From CAYNLK01 sp964398055 (GTDB taxonomy: Bacteria > Chloroflexota > Anaerolineae > 4572-78 > J111), in contig CAYNLK010000009.1 in the NCBI GenBank assembly GCA_964398055.1, forward strand, positions 113,583 through 177,582: a stretch of 64,000 nucleotides of DNA. The letters are read 5' to 3'. Shown in pieces: positions 49,551 through 58,013 of this stretch; the stretch's first letter is position 1, and every line of letters starts with the position of its first letter. The translations under genes and the position numbers were made by a program. The notes below the pieces were generated by a model that saw only the letters and a list, made by a program, of their open reading frames with translations, was not told where the DNA came from and made no database searches.

Positions 49551-50274
49551 ATTTGAATCTATCCTGGATGAGAGCATCTCGGCTTTGCAGGCCGGGGTTC
49601 CGCTTGAGGAGATTTTGGCCGAGGTGCCTGACTACGCCAGTGAACTGCGTCCACTTCTTTACGCCGCCATGGTCCTGGCCGAGCCAAAGCCTCAGTTGGC
49701 GCCGGCAGAAAAAAAAGCAGCCCTGCGCGCTGAATATATGAAGCAGGTGGCCGAATTACCGCCGATTACCCGCTCACCGTGGCCGGAAAAATCGCGAGCG
49801 ATCTTCCACGTTATCAAAAAACGGACCACCCGCGCAGCAATTCTCAACGATCTGATAACGATTGCCATTACAGTTATTTTAACGCTTGTCTTGATGATCT
49901 TGACGTTAAATTATCTGGCTGCGGCCACGATTCCGGGCGATTTTCTGTATGGGGTCAAGCGCCTTTCGGAGAACGTCCAGCTATCAGTAACCTTTAATCC
50001 AGAAAATCGGGCCGAACTGGAACAGATATTCAATCAACGCCGTCTATCAGAAATTGAATCGCTCATCGAGCAGAACCGAGCCGCCGTGATCCAGTTTAGA
50101 GGTAGATTAAAAACAAAAGGCGAGAATTTGTGGATTGTTGAAAACCATACTATCTTCCTCCCTGACGATGTGACCATTGACGCCAATATCCAGGAAGGAG
50201 ATATCGTTGAGGTAGTAGGTTTGTTGCGAACCAATAATGTGCTGGTGGCCGATACAATCAACCGCGTAGATTAA
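49540..50274 (+). CDS. DUF5667-type membrane protein, probable anti-sigma partner
   Basis: 244 residues, GTG start overlapping the sigma gene. The cytoplasmic N-terminus (SISALQAGVPLEEILAEVPDYASELRPLL) is the short motif that in related Chloroflexota proteins follows ECF sigma genes. One TM helix is at about 103-128 (LITIAITVILTLVLMILTL). Outside are the DUF5667 stretch (PGDFLYGVKRLSENVQLSVTFNPENRAELEQIFNQRRLSEI) and a small beta barrel (VTIDANIQEGDIVEVVGLL) resembling DUF5666. Role as anti-sigma factor is inferred from overlap and topology. Confidence 0.75.
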   Translation: MTDRFESILDESISALQAGVPLEEILAEVPDYASELRPLLYAAMVLAEPKPQLAPAEKKAALRAEYMKQVAELPPITRSPWPEKSRAIFHVIKKRTTRAAILNDLITIAITVILTLVLMILTLNYLAAATIPGDFLYGVKRLSENVQLSVTFNPENRAELEQIFNQRRLSEIESLIEQNRAAVIQFRGRLKTKGENLWIVENHTIFLPDDVTIDANIQEGDIVEVVGLLRTNNVLVADTINRVD

Positions 50275-50316
50275 TCAGGCCGACCGGAGAAACCCAACAT
50301 CTGCCTTGACTTGGTA

Positions 50317-50344
50317 TGCATATAGGCCAAATTGGCTATATGCA
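50317..50344. promoter_or_regulatory. Near-perfect palindrome upstream of the pilin gene
   Basis: TGCATATAGGCCAA, A, TTGGCTATATGCA: a 13-bp inverted repeat with one bulged G. It is 155 bases before the pilin ATG, a plausible regulator-binding site. The centre is too short for a normal hairpin loop, which favours DNA binding over RNA structure. Confidence 0.5.
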
Positions 50345-50499
50345 CGCTCAGGACAAGGGGATATGATAGGTTAAAATTGGGCTAATTCTATCGATTTAGA
50401 GGGCTTAATTTTTAATTGTGTGTAACAGTGCTAAGATATATCTTAATTGGTATAGCTGATGAACTGTTTACTCAAAATTTGTAGAAAGGAGGTGACCCC

Positions 50500-50718
50500 A
50501 TGATTATGATGTACTGGCTCTGGCTGAAGTCATTTCTGCCGCTGTTGCTGCCACCCCGCGACAAAGGACAGGGTTTGGTTGAGTATGCTTTAATCTTGGT
50601 CCTGGTGGCCATTGTAGTTATTGCTATCCTGCTCATCCTTGGTCCGGTAGTGGGTAACGTATTTAGCAATATTGTGTACAATATGACCCACTCTCGCGCA
50701 GGGGGCGGTGTTTGGTGA
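50500..50718 (+). CDS. Flp/Fap-type (type IVb) pilin
   Basis: 72 residues with an ideal ribosome-binding site (AGGAGGTG). A basic leader ends in RDKGQ-G, followed by LVEYALILVLVAIVVIAILLILG. Glu at +5 of the processed protein and the long hydrophobic helix are hallmarks of Flp pilins, which are cut by a prepilin peptidase and assembled by a Tad machine. The C-terminal tail (YNMTHSRAGGGVW) is repeated just downstream. No tad genes are in the window. Confidence 0.9.
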   Translation: MIMMYWLWLKSFLPLLLPPRDKGQGLVEYALILVLVAIVVIAILLILGPVVGNVFSNIVYNMTHSRAGGGVW

Positions 50719-50765
50719 TCAGTTTAACGGCGGCGCTGAGTATATGACCCACTCCCGCGCTGGGG
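50681..50765 (+). repeat. Partial direct duplication of the pilin 3' end
   Basis: ATATGACCCACTCTCGCGCA at the end of the pilin gene recurs 61 bases later as ATATGACCCACTCCCGCGCT. The second copy is after the stop, in another frame, and would encode MTHSRAG followed by VGGGKAISDSDF and a stop. It looks like a remnant of a second pilin tail. Confidence 0.75.
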
Positions 50766-50860
50766 TGGGTGGAGGTAAAGCAATCTCCGATAGTGATTTT
50801 TAAGTTGTTGTAAACGAATATTTTATTTTGTAAGCAATTTTATCATCAATTTACATTCAA

Positions 50861-50905
50861 GCAGGCCCTATGCCAGATTTATAGGCATAGGGCCTGCTGC
50901 TTTTT
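50861..50905. terminator. Strong bidirectional terminator
   Basis: A perfect 14-bp stem GCAGGCCCTATGCC with a 9-nt loop, then TGC and five T. It separates the convergent pilin and HbpS-like genes. Confidence 0.88.
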
Positions 50906-50939
50906 AGATGAGTTCAAAACTTGAGGACCAATCTGCTGA

Positions 50940-51347
50940 TTAGCCGATTAAAGTTGCAGCCATTCGGGCCAACTGCATATCTTCTTCCTCCGGCAAGCCG
51001 CTGACACCCACTGCCCCAATCACCTTGCCCTGATATTTGATGGGCACGCCGCCGCCCCAGGCGGTGTAACGCAAATCACCAAAGTTGGTCATAGGGAACT
51101 TTTCCTTGAGCGAGGCCTGGCCGACCGATTTTGATTCGGTTTGCTCACGCGCCGCGGTAAAGGCCTTGTTGATGGCAATATTGATCGAGGGCAGCTTGCA
51201 GCCATCGGTCCGGAGAAAGGCAATCAGCTCGCCGTGGGCATCGGCCACTGCGACTGCGGCGCCCTTGTTGTGTTTCTCCAGTTCAGCCTGAATAGCGGCA
51301 ATGATCTTCAAAGCATCCGGGTGAGATAAGTTGTCGGTCTGATACAT
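50940..51347 (-). CDS. GlcG/HbpS-like heme- or ligand-binding domain protein
   Basis: 135 residues, a single GlcG/HbpS domain: HNKGAAVAVADAHGELIAFLR, SINIAINKAFTAARE, LRYTAWGGGVPIKYQGKVIGAVGVSG. The family includes heme-binding HbpS and GlcG of glycolate operons, but most members are uncharacterised. No secretion signal, so cytoplasmic. It starts three bases after the HIT gene stop and is probably co-transcribed with it. Confidence 0.87.
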   Translation of the reverse strand: MYQTDNLSHPDALKIIAAIQAELEKHNKGAAVAVADAHGELIAFLRTDGCKLPSINIAINKAFTAAREQTESKSVGQASLKEKFPMTNFGDLRYTAWGGGVPIKYQGKVIGAVGVSGLPEEEDMQLARMAATLIG

Positions 51348-51350
51348 CGG

Positions 51351-51905
51351 TCACTCCTTCCTCTCTTGGCTATCAATATTTGGACTCAATAAAGGGGGGA
51401 TTTCAGGCGGCTGCCGCTCTATCCCGGCCACAATCTTATCGTAAGTATCATCTAACGCTTCTGGCAATACCCGCGTTTGGCCAATCACCGGCATAAAATT
51501 GCTATCGCCGCTCCAGCGGGGCACCAGGTGCAAGTGGAGATGATCGTCGAGGCCGGCGCCGGCTGCCCGGCCGATGTTGAGACCGATGTTGAAGCCATCC
51601 GGGTTCATAAGTTGAGACAGCAACTCGGTGAAGTAGGCTGTCAGGGCCATCATTTCAAATTGGGCTTCCGTTGACACATCGACCAGGGTAGAAACGTGGG
51701 CCTGGGGGATCACCATCAAATGGCCGGTGTTATAAGGGTAAATATTCATCATTACAACTACACTTCGGCCTCGATACACCACAAAATTTTCCCGATCCTG
51801 TTTTGTCTCTGCGGCGATCTTGTTACAGAATATACAACCTTCAATTTGCTTATGGGTTGAAGTTACATACTTCATCCGCCACGGTGTGTACAATCGCTCC
51901 GTCAT
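51351..51905 (-). CDS. HIT-family nucleotide hydrolase/transferase
   Basis: 184 residues from ATG 51905 (AAGG eight bases upstream). GTG 51914 is a weaker option. Zinc-type N-terminal CIFCNKI, the histidine triad LDDHLHLHLVPRW (about residue 125), and PYNTGHLMVIPQAHV are the hallmarks of the FHIT/AP4A-phosphorylase-like branch. Acts on nucleotide polyphosphates or AMP conjugates. The promoter at 51999 drives it and the HbpS-like gene. Confidence 0.92.
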   Translation of the reverse strand: MTERLYTPWRMKYVTSTHKQIEGCIFCNKIAAETKQDRENFVVYRGRSVVVMMNIYPYNTGHLMVIPQAHVSTLVDVSTEAQFEMMALTAYFTELLSQLMNPDGFNIGLNIGRAAGAGLDDHLHLHLVPRWSGDSNFMPVIGQTRVLPEALDDTYDKIVAGIERQPPEIPPLLSPNIDSQERKE

Positions 51906-51998
51906 TGATTTCACCTTGCTTACCCGCTCAATTGATCGGCTTGACTTGAGCAGGCCAGTTGATTTGGCGGGAATGGATCACGCCTCGTGAAGTTTACT

Positions 51999-52027
51999 AT
52001 TCTACCAAAGGGCGTAGGAATCGCCAA
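51999..52027 (-). promoter_or_regulatory. Promoter of the HIT-HbpS operon
   Basis: Minus strand TTGGCG (52022-52027), a 17-bp spacer ending in TGG, then TAGAAT (51999-52004). The leader is about 85 bases to ATG 51905. Confidence 0.6.
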
Positions 52028-52176
52028 GCCGGGCTAAAGGGTGAATGTGTCAGATTTTGGGCGCGTTTTTGGGCATAGGGAGGATACCCGATTTGTCGAA
52101 TGCCTGAATAGGGTCTGGTGGCCGGTCAGTAAAGGGTCAAACCTGGATAGATTTGCCCAAAACGTGATCCTGAGTC

Positions 52177-53199
52177 ATGATAATAGTTATGCGCGAAGAA
52201 ATCTACCCTTTAACCTTTCAGCCCGTTTTTCGAGATTATATCTGGGGAGGCCGTAATCTTGAAACCAGGCTGGGCCGAACGCTGCCACCCGGCATTGTGG
52301 CCGAAAGCTGGGAGATTTCCGGCCATCCCTCCTCACCCACCAAAGTCGACAATGGCCCGCTGGCCGACCGGACATTGCCGGAATTGCTCGATCTGCTGGG
52401 GATCGATCTGGTGGGCCGTAACTCCCAGGCTATGTTGGAGCGGGGCAAGTTTCCCCTGTTGGTTAAGTTGCTCGACGCCAACAAGCCCCTGTCGGTCCAG
52501 GTTCACCCCGACGATGATTATGCCAATACCCACGAAAACGGCGAGTTAGGTAAAACCGAGATGTGGTATGTTCTCTACGCCGAACCGGGAGCGTACCTGA
52601 TTTACGGCCTCAAAACGGGCGTAACCCGCGCTTCTTTCCGCCAGGCGCTGGAGGCGGGTCGATTGGAGAGCTGCCTGCACCGGTTGCCGGTCCGGGCCGG
52701 GGACACTATTTTTATCCCGGCCGGCTCGGTGCACGCCATTATGGCTGGTCTGTTGGTGGCAGAAATCCAGCAGAATTCTGATACCACTTACCGCGTGTAC
52801 GATTGGAATCGGCCTGGCGCAGATGGCAAACCCCGCCCGTTGCACGTCGATAAAGCTCTTGACGTGATCAATTTTGACCAGATCGAATCCGGGCCAGCTA
52901 CACCCCAGTTGTTGGCCGGCAGTGAAGGGCTGCGCCGCGAGTTAATCACCACTTGCGCTTACTTCAACGTGGAAAAGGTCTCGTTTGAGCAGGGCGCTTC
53001 CTTCAAGGCTGAAACCGATGGCAGCAGCTTTGAAATCTGGGGGGTTATCTCAGGGCGCGGCCAGGTAGCCTGGAATGGGACCCCGGTTGAACTTGAGGCG
53101 GTCCGTTTTAGTTTACTGCCGGCTGCCCTGGGCGCATTTGCAATTGAAGCGCTGGCTCCGGCGACGATGTTACGGGTTTACGTGCCGAAATCGGCCTAA
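52177..53199 (+). CDS. manA: Mannose-6-phosphate isomerase, class I
   Basis: 340 residues. The zinc site is recognisable in LSVQVHPDDDYANTHE (Gln and His ligands), KTEMWYVL (Glu) and IFIPAGSVHAIMAGLLVAEIQQ (His). Family entry block YIWGGRNLETRLGR. It interconverts fructose-6-phosphate and mannose-6-phosphate, feeding GDP-mannose for glycans or mannose use. ATG 52177 and ATG 52189 are both possible, and neither has a good ribosome-binding site. proA follows by 27 bases. Confidence 0.92.
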   Translation: MIIVMREEIYPLTFQPVFRDYIWGGRNLETRLGRTLPPGIVAESWEISGHPSSPTKVDNGPLADRTLPELLDLLGIDLVGRNSQAMLERGKFPLLVKLLDANKPLSVQVHPDDDYANTHENGELGKTEMWYVLYAEPGAYLIYGLKTGVTRASFRQALEAGRLESCLHRLPVRAGDTIFIPAGSVHAIMAGLLVAEIQQNSDTTYRVYDWNRPGADGKPRPLHVDKALDVINFDQIESGPATPQLLAGSEGLRRELITTCAYFNVEKVSFEQGASFKAETDGSSFEIWGVISGRGQVAWNGTPVELEAVRFSLLPAALGAFAIEALAPATMLRVYVPKSA

Positions 53200-53226
53200 A
53201 ATCATTGAGGAGGAGAGATCCGGGCT

Positions 53227-54486
53227 ATGAATCAAGAACTGGCGAGGAAGGGCAAAGCTGCCAAACAAGCGGCGCGAGTTCTGGCTAATCTGAGTTCTGC
53301 TATTAAAAACAAAGCCTTACAGATCATTGCAGACACGATCATGGAGCAAGAACCGACGATTTTGGCCGCCAATGATCAGGACATCGAGGCCGGGCGGGCG
53401 AATGGCTTGAGCGAAGCCCTGCTCGACCGGCTCCTGCTGACGGCGCCGCGGCTGGAGGGCATCGCCAACGATGTCAAGTCGATTGTCAATTTACCGGACC
53501 CGGTGGGCGAGATGTTTGAGAGCCGCCGCCTGCCCAACGGCTTGCAGGTGAGCAAACGGCGCATCCCCATTGGCGTTATCGGCGTAATCTACGAGAGCCG
53601 CCCCAATGTCACCATCGATATTTCGGCCCTATGCCTGAAGAGCGGCAATGCCGCCATCTTGCGCGGCGGCAAAGAGTCGGCCAAATCCAACCAGGCCCTG
53701 GCCGAAGCCGTGCGGATTGGCTGTGAAGCGGCCGGCCTGCCGGCCGCCACGGTCCAATTAATTGAGTCAACCGACCGGTCGCTGGTCAAAGAGATGCTGC
53801 GGGCCAACGGTCTGATTGATATGATCATTCCACGCGGCGGCGCCGCCCTGCACCAGTTTGCCATTGAAAACGCCACGGTGCCGGTGATTACCGGGGGCAT
53901 CGGTATTTGCCATCTCTACGTGGATTCGTCGGCGGATTTGACCAAGGTCATCCCCATTGCGGTCAATGCCAAAGTGCAGCGCCCGTCGGTCTGCAACGCC
54001 CTGGATACGCTGCTGGTTCACCAGGCGGTGGCGTCTCAAATTCTGCCGCGAGTGGCTGATGCCTGGGCTGAACACAAAGTCGAGATGCGCTGCGAGCCGC
54101 GCGCCCTGGCCATTCTGGAGGATCACCCGGCCGTCAAACCGGCCGGCCCGGAGGATTTCGACACCGAGTTTCTGGCGCTGATCGCGGCGGTCAAAGTGGT
54201 TGACAACATCGATGAGGCCATCGATCACATTTACGAACACAGCACCGGCCACACCGACGCCATCATCACCGAAGATTACACCAAGGCGATGCGCTTTGTC
54301 GATGAAGTCAACTCCGCCGCAGTAATGGTCAATGCCAGTACCCGCTTCAACGATGGCGGCCAGTTTGGCCTGGGGGCCGAAGTCGCCGTGAGTACCCAGC
54401 CATTGCACGCCCGCGGGCCAATGGGCTTGAAAGAGTTGACTACCTACAAGTGGGTGGTATTTGGCAACGGCCAGGTGCGATCCTGA
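53227..54486 (+). CDS. proA: Gamma-glutamyl phosphate reductase
   Basis: 419 residues, strong GGAGGAG site. Aldehyde dehydrogenase-fold enzyme of proline synthesis: NADPH-dependent reduction of glutamyl-5-phosphate to the semialdehyde. Landmarks: RRIPIGVIGVIYESRPNVT, the catalytic Cys in VQRPSVCNALDTLLVH, NASTRFNDGGQFGLGAEV and the ending ARGPMGLKELTTYKWVV. The glutamate 5-kinase gene proB, usually adjacent, is not in the window. Confidence 0.95.
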   Translation: MNQELARKGKAAKQAARVLANLSSAIKNKALQIIADTIMEQEPTILAANDQDIEAGRANGLSEALLDRLLLTAPRLEGIANDVKSIVNLPDPVGEMFESRRLPNGLQVSKRRIPIGVIGVIYESRPNVTIDISALCLKSGNAAILRGGKESAKSNQALAEAVRIGCEAAGLPAATVQLIESTDRSLVKEMLRANGLIDMIIPRGGAALHQFAIENATVPVITGGIGICHLYVDSSADLTKVIPIAVNAKVQRPSVCNALDTLLVHQAVASQILPRVADAWAEHKVEMRCEPRALAILEDHPAVKPAGPEDFDTEFLALIAAVKVVDNIDEAIDHIYEHSTGHTDAIITEDYTKAMRFVDEVNSAAVMVNASTRFNDGGQFGLGAEVAVSTQPLHARGPMGLKELTTYKWVVFGNGQVRS

Positions 54487-54553
54487 AGATTTTTGATTCT
54501 TAGCAACCCCTTACTACCCCAAAGGTCGATAAATTTGCAGAGATTTGGAGATA

Positions 54554-54602
54554 GGGAGATTCAAGTGTATCTAATCTCCCAATCTCTTAATCTCTAATCT
54601 CC
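54554..54602. repeat. Short hairpin followed by AATCTCY tandem repeats
   Basis: GGGAGATT (54554-54561) pairs with AATCTCCC (54573-54580). The latter is the first of four units AATCTCCC, AATCTCTT, AATCTCT, AATCTCC. This is the third heptamer-like tandem repeat in the window. Confidence 0.65.
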
Positions 54603-54713
54603 TCCCCCTAATTACGATTTTTGTGTCGCTTTTGTCTTACCGGGTTTCTCATTTCCCCAACATATAGGTGTTCTGCCTCTTATACCACAACCTATAGTAT
54701 GTTTTACCTCGAT

Positions 54714-54742
54714 TTGCCGACTCTTCGTTTGTTATGTATACT
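54714..54742 (+). promoter_or_regulatory. Promoter of the secreted glycosidase, with a 13-bp direct repeat
   Basis: TTGCCG (54714-54719), a 17-bp spacer, TATACT (54737-54742). The word TTGTTATGTATA occurs at 54729 and again at 54742, 13 bp apart, spanning the -10 and the start site. It may be an operator. Confidence 0.6.
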
Positions 54743-54785
54743 TGTTATGTATATTTCTTTGACGTAATTCAAAAGGTTCTGCGTT

Positions 54786-56966
54786 ATGCCCGGCTCGACG
54801 AAACTGAAAGCAGCATCGGCCGCGTGTTTGTCTGGCCAGATCAGGCTGGCGCTGACCCGGCGGTCCTGTCCAGGGGTCGCCGCCGGTAGCCAGCTTCAAC
54901 GTATGGCGCGGCTGGGCTTGTTGCTGCTAGGCCTGGCCGTGATGATAGCCCCACCACCGCCGGTCCAGGCCAATCGAGCCTTGCCCACCGACCTCTCTTA
55001 TAGCACCGAAACTACCTGGCTCTTACCCGGCTTACCCGACCTCAACGCTACCTCGGGTTACATTCCCCACAATTTCTCCCACGGCGAGGCTATTTTCAAT
55101 ACCGGCAGCGAAATCATTCACGGTTTTCGCCCCGGCAAAGTCTACCCGGAGATGTACATTCGCGATATCGCCTGGGGGATGGAAACGGCCCAATATTACT
55201 ATCCTGATGAATACCTGCGCGAGCCGATCGAAGCCTATCTGCGCCGCCAGTACACCGCCAACAGCCGCAGCCTCGACGGTGATTTTGGGGTGGTGGCCGG
55301 GGCCGGAGCCATTGGCGGGATCATCACTCCCGATGGCCGCAGCAACAAGCAAACCATCACCACCGACGAAGAGACCAGCCTCATCCACGCCGCCTATCTC
55401 TATTACAATATGGCCTATGACTCCGACTGGCTGCAGAAGCCGATCAACGGCCTGCCCATCATCGAGCGGCTTAACCTGGCGGCCGATTGGCTCTATCGTC
55501 ACCGGCTGGACGCCGATTTACAACTGCTCTGGCGCGGTCACACCACCGATTGGGGCGACGTAAAATTTGAGAAAGGCCCCGGCTACACCGATTACAATCC
55601 GGCCCAGGATCATTTAACGGTTTCTATCTATGACCAGGCCTTAGCCTACATGGCTCTGATCGAGTTGGCCCGGATGAACGCCGCAGTCGGCCAGACGGCT
55701 CGGGCCGACGAGTGGCAAAGCAAAGCCGAAGCCCTGAAGCAGCAAACCAATCGACTCCTCTGGCAGGCCGACAAGGGCTTTTACCTCATCCATGCCCATA
55801 TCACCCCTTTGGAGCACAGTTTTGACGAGGCCAGCATGGTCAGCATTGCCAATGCCCTGGCCGTCTATGCCGGATTGACCGATTTTGAGCAGAGCGCGGT
55901 GATTTTCAAGCGGCTGGAAGAAGCCCGCTTGGCGGCCGGGGCCAAAAAACCAGGATTGTCGATCTATCCCTACTACCCCAACCAGTGGCCCAATCTTTTT
56001 TTTGATTACCTGGGCATGGGCTACGGCAACTATCAAAATGGCGGGGTTTGGGATTGGTGGGGCGGGGTGCAGATCAAAGCCGAATTCAGCCACGGCTTTG
56101 CCGAGATTGCCCTGGTGCACCTGCTCCAGGTGGCCAATGATTGGCAGAAACATCCCGGCAACATCATCGAGTGGCAATCCACCACCGACTCCCGCCACGA
56201 GGGCAGCCATTACTACAGCGCTGCCGCCGGTACTATGGGTAGCGCGATTATCGAGGGCTTCTTTGGCGTCGATCTGACTGGCCAGGGCTTGACGCTGCAA
56301 CCCCGGCTGGGCCTTAACGACGGTTTCATTCGCGTGTACCAGGCGGCCACCGATCGCTATGCCGCTTACAGTTACGACTGGGATCAGAATGTGACCAGAC
56401 TGGATTACGGCACCAACGCTGCCGGAGCGGTCACGGTCAAGTTGCTGAAGTTGCGGTCGGAGAATGTGCGGGAGGTGACCATCGACGGCGCTCCTGTTCA
56501 ATTTACGGTTGAGACCGTTGGCCACGACACTTATACCGTTTTTTCGGCCCCGGCCGGCCAGCATCGAATCGAAATCTTTAAAGGTTCTGTCCAGGTCCAA
56601 CCTGCGGCGCTTGAAGTCGCCGCGCCGGAGGAACAACAAGCTGCCGCCGAGCCAGAAGCGTCCCCAGCCAGTCTGGCGCCTAACCTGGCCCCGGCCCCGG
56701 CGACAGCCTCACCCCCGGCCGAGGCCGCGGCGGCTGTTCCCTCCCCGGCTGTTGAGACGGTTGAACCCAGCGTCGCCATAACTCCGGCGGAGACCGAAAC
56801 CCCGGACAACTCGGCCATTGTGACTGTTTCCGAGAGTAGAACTCAGCGTAATTTTGAGGAAACTCGACTGGCCATCCTGCGTTTTATCAGCGCCAGCCTG
56901 ATCATTTTGACCAGCCTGGCCTTGATGGTATTGGTGGCGATCCGGCGGCTGCATGGTTTAGGGTAG
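54786..56966 (+). CDS. Secreted, membrane-anchored (alpha/alpha)6-barrel glycoside hydrolase
   Basis: 726 residues from the first ATG. The signal peptide (MARLGLLLLGLAVMIAPPPPVQA) begins only at residue 40 (ATG 54903), so the first 39 residues are either an unusual extension or not translated. Residues 85-620 form a six-hairpin barrel with MYIRDIAWGMETAQYY, TDEETSLIHAAYLYY, LWRGHTTDWGD, DQALAYMALIELAR and NGGVWDWWGGVQIKAEF, reminiscent of GH63/GH15-type enzymes with Asp/Glu pairs. A beta-sandwich, an Ala/Pro-rich linker and one TM helix (ILRFISASLIILTSLALMVLVAI) end it. Substrate unknown. An alpha-linked oligosaccharide is a guess from the fold. Confidence 0.75.
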   Translation: MPGSTKLKAASAACLSGQIRLALTRRSCPGVAAGSQLQRMARLGLLLLGLAVMIAPPPPVQANRALPTDLSYSTETTWLLPGLPDLNATSGYIPHNFSHGEAIFNTGSEIIHGFRPGKVYPEMYIRDIAWGMETAQYYYPDEYLREPIEAYLRRQYTANSRSLDGDFGVVAGAGAIGGIITPDGRSNKQTITTDEETSLIHAAYLYYNMAYDSDWLQKPINGLPIIERLNLAADWLYRHRLDADLQLLWRGHTTDWGDVKFEKGPGYTDYNPAQDHLTVSIYDQALAYMALIELARMNAAVGQTARADEWQSKAEALKQQTNRLLWQADKGFYLIHAHITPLEHSFDEASMVSIANALAVYAGLTDFEQSAVIFKRLEEARLAAGAKKPGLSIYPYYPNQWPNLFFDYLGMGYGNYQNGGVWDWWGGVQIKAEFSHGFAEIALVHLLQVANDWQKHPGNIIEWQSTTDSRHEGSHYYSAAAGTMGSAIIEGFFGVDLTGQGLTLQPRLGLNDGFIRVYQAATDRYAAYSYDWDQNVTRLDYGTNAAGAVTVKLLKLRSENVREVTIDGAPVQFTVETVGHDTYTVFSAPAGQHRIEIFKGSVQVQPAALEVAAPEEQQAAAEPEASPASLAPNLAPAPATASPPAEAAAAVPSPAVETVEPSVAITPAETETPDNSAIVTVSESRTQRNFEETRLAILRFISASLIILTSLALMVLVAIRRLHGLG

Positions 56967-57033
56967 CTGTATTCCCGGCTTCCTTTTTGCTTCCCCCAAC
57001 CTTATAATAGTACAATGGATACTATTCAGCCCC

Positions 57034-57180
57034 ATGTCATTTCGAGGCTGTAGGCCGAGAAATCCCCAAGTAGGTTGATTCAAATTCAAGGCTACTTGGC
57101 AAACTCGCCTCACTTCTTACCAGACGCCAAGTTTTATGGCAACGGATTCAGGGATTTCTCGCTACCGCTCGAAATGACAT
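57034..57180. mobile_element. MITE-like palindromic element
   Basis: Ends ATGTCATTTCGAG (57034-57046) and the exact complement (57168-57180) continue inward with CGAGAAATCCC on both sides, giving about 30 bp of near-matching inverted repeat around 147 bp. An inner CAAGTAG ... CTACTTG pair is also present. The SDR frame runs back into this element, which is why a later start was chosen there. Confidence 0.82.
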
Positions 57181-57227
57181 GCCTGAGCAGTAATGGACAA
57201 TGCTACAAATTGGACCTGGTAATCTGC

Positions 57228-58013
57228 ATGAATCCTGAAAATCGGGTAGTGATTCTCACCGGCGCGACCCAGGGCATTGGCCGGGCCACGGCTCAGTTGC
57301 TGGCTCAGGCCGGTTGCCAGTTGGTCCTGGCAGCCCGTAATACGGCTACGCTCAATGCTTTAGCGGCTGAATTGAGCCGCCCCGATTACCCGGTTCTGGC
57401 GGTGCCAACCGAAATGGCCGACACCGCTCAAGCCGCCGCCCTGGCCCAAAAAACAGTAGAGGCGCTTGGCCGAATCGACGTCGTTATCAATAACGCCGGG
57501 ATTGGCGTGCGGGATTACCTGCTCGATCTGGACGAAATCGAGGCGCGGCGGGTGATGGATGTCAACTATTTTGGCCCGGTGGCGCTGATTCAGGCGGCCA
57601 TACCCTCCCTCAAGGCCAATGCCGAGGGTGGCTTGATCATCAATGTCTCGTCGATTGTGGGCCGGCGAGCTATGCCCGGCATCGCCGGTTACTGCGCCAG
57701 CAAAGCCGCCCTGGAGAAAATGGCCGAAAGTTTGCGGCTGGAGTTGCGGGCCGATAATATTCGGGTCAGTACCGTCTATCCCGGCGTAACCGTGACCCAC
57801 TTCAACGACAATTCACTGGGGCGCAGCCAGCACGGGCGAGGGCGGGTGAAGGGCGTACCCCCTGAGCGAGTTGCCCAGGCCATCCTTGACGCCATCCGCC
57901 GCGAGCGCCGCGATGTCTTTATCACCCTGTTTGATCGGACTTTTGTCACCGTGAGCGCCCTCTGGCCGGGGTTGATGGATAAAATTTTGGGCAGGTATCT
58001 TGAACAAAAATAA
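57228..58013 (+). CDS. Short-chain dehydrogenase/reductase
   Basis: 261 residues from ATG 57228, the normal family length. The extra 51 residues of the longer frame would come from the MITE-like element. The cofactor loop TGATQGIGRAT (residues about 13-23), the NNAGIG motif, the catalytic Ser in INVSSIVGRR and YCASKAA (Tyr, Lys) are all intact. NAD(P)-linked oxidoreductase of unknown substrate, cytoplasmic. Its stop overlaps the next gene's TTG start by 14 bases. Confidence 0.9.
   Translation: MNPENRVVILTGATQGIGRATAQLLAQAGCQLVLAARNTATLNALAAELSRPDYPVLAVPTEMADTAQAAALAQKTVEALGRIDVVINNAGIGVRDYLLDLDEIEARRVMDVNYFGPVALIQAAIPSLKANAEGGLIINVSSIVGRRAMPGIAGYCASKAALEKMAESLRLELRADNIRVSTVYPGVTVTHFNDNSLGRSQHGRGRVKGVPPERVAQAILDAIRRERRDVFITLFDRTFVTVSALWPGLMDKILGRYLEQK

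Noticed and set aside
55641..56639. 332-codon minus-strand frame opposite the glycosidase
   Set aside because: Antisense shadow; no domain motifs and no ribosome-binding site.
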